The notes under the pieces: model-generated
Told to the model about the DNA's origin: nothing
Databases searched by the model: none
The model's input: the letters and a program-made list of their open reading frames with translations, nothing else
Shown: positions 32,102 to 32,468 of the stretch, piece by piece
Position numbering within the stretch: position 1 is the first letter of the stretch
How the letters are laid out: each line of letters opens with the position of its first letter
Assembly: GCA_029558715.1 (NCBI GenBank)
Contig: JAKQEA010000114.1
Coordinates: 1 to 32,468, forward strand
Origin: Bacteroidota bacterium
GTDB taxonomy: Bacteria > Bacteroidota > Bacteroidia > Chitinophagales > Chitinophagaceae
Reading direction: 5' to 3'
DNA length: 32,468 bases
Translations under genes and position numbers: made by a program

Positions 32102-32468
32102 GTGAAACACTACACACAATTGTTATCTGCGGACGAACTTACCCATCATGTTGAGGCATGTGCACTCAATAACAGGGAGAGCCAGAAAGTCATATATAGC
32201 TCTTTCTATGGGTATGCTATGGCTATATGCGACCGCTACGTCAGCACCCAGGATGATGCCATTGAAATATTGAATGATGGATTTTTGAAAATTTTCAGGG
32301 AGATCCATCATTATAAACCAGCTTATGCTGATGTGATCAGCTCATTTAAAGGGTGGTTACGAAAAATTATGGTATACACTGCCATTGATCATTTCAGAAA
32401 ATATCACAAGCACCAGTTAGTAGCATCACTGGATGAGGTGGTGTACCATGTTCCGACTGCAGCCGAAG
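32102..32468 (+). CDS. ECF-type RNA polymerase sigma factor (N-terminal part; cut by the window edge)
   Basis: About 122 residues are visible and the frame is still open at the right edge. Region 2 of sigma-70 is clear: DDAIEILNDGFLKIFREI (core-binding and -10 helix) followed by FKGWLRKIMVYTAIDHFRK, a pattern typical of Bacteroidota ECF sigma factors. Region 4 is lost. The only plausible start is the GTG at 32102: an in-frame stop lies at 32087-32089 and no ATG intervenes. In Bacteroidota such sigma factors often pair with an anti-sigma gene downstream, which would be beyond this window. Confidence 0.87.
   Translation, partial: MKHYTQLLSADELTHHVEACALNNRESQKVIYSSFYGYAMAICDRYVSTQDDAIEILNDGFLKIFREIHHYKPAYADVISSFKGWLRKIMVYTAIDHFRKYHKHQLVASLDEVVYHVPTAAE

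Noticed and set aside
1-32468. tRNA, rRNA, CRISPR array, insertion sequence or prophage
   Set aside because: The spacers are short and show no cloverleaf, regularly spaced repeat, transposase or phage gene; all long frames are accounted for by chromosomal-type genes.

Overview
This window looks like a chromosomal segment of a Bacteroidota bacterium, most likely of the Chitinophagaceae type. The evidence is the protein families (Bacteroidota-style M1 peptidases, DUF6702, a PspC-like mini-protein, a BlaI/M56 pair whose sensor carries SusC/RagA-like plug motifs), repeated matches to the phylum's promoter element TAnnTTTG just upstream of genes, and the scarcity of Shine-Dalgarno sequences. It reads as ordinary core/accessory chromosome. 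I saw no prophage, insertion sequence, CRISPR array, rRNA or tRNA. No gene-free stretch exceeds 300 bases.

Layout. Bases 1-2449 (minus): a secreted BNR/VPS10-like propeller protein that runs off the left edge. 2533-4070: a MORN-like secreted protein convergent with a secreted esterase. 4286-9822 (minus): two paralogous secreted M1 metallopeptidases, each followed by its own terminator; the upstream one lies 13 bp behind a HupE/UreJ-like membrane protein. A DUF6702 protein is divergent from hupE (9907-10440). 10446-14477: an envelope block with a CNNM/CorC-like transporter coupled (TGATG) to a PAP2 phosphatase, and a divergent LtaS-like membrane sulfatase-fold enzyme. 14474-16674: a SAM methyltransferase divergent from glmM (cell-wall precursor synthesis). 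16688-19551 (minus): a two-gene molybdenum hydroxylase with a Tat-type small subunit and no FAD subunit. 19826-23229: a cysteine desulfurase, then a blaI-blaR1-like regulatory pair with a promoter and two visible palindromic operators. 23309-27681: a PspC-like mini-protein, aconitase and formate-tetrahydrofolate ligase. 27898-29573: a DoxX-like membrane protein, a PGRP-type amidase and an unknown secreted protein. 29741-32468: two unknown proteins (one with three related segments, one with a GNAT-like C-terminal half) and the start of an ECF sigma factor cut by the right edge.

How the genes fit together. Much of the window concerns the cell envelope and periplasm: secreted peptidases and esterase, PAP2, LtaS-like enzyme, GlmM, amidase, PspC-like protein and the BlaI/M56 sensor. 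Aconitase, formate-THF ligase, cysteine desulfurase and the molybdenum hydroxylase are metabolic. The items most worth a second look are the BlaI/M56 module with its duplicated proline-rich and plug-like segments, -7 elements sitting 4-5 nt before start codons (possible leaderless mRNAs), the FAD-less molybdenum hydroxylase, the hupE/M1/DUF6702 cluster, and the GNAT-like orphan beside the sigma factor. All assignments come from reading the sequence and family knowledge; no searches were run.
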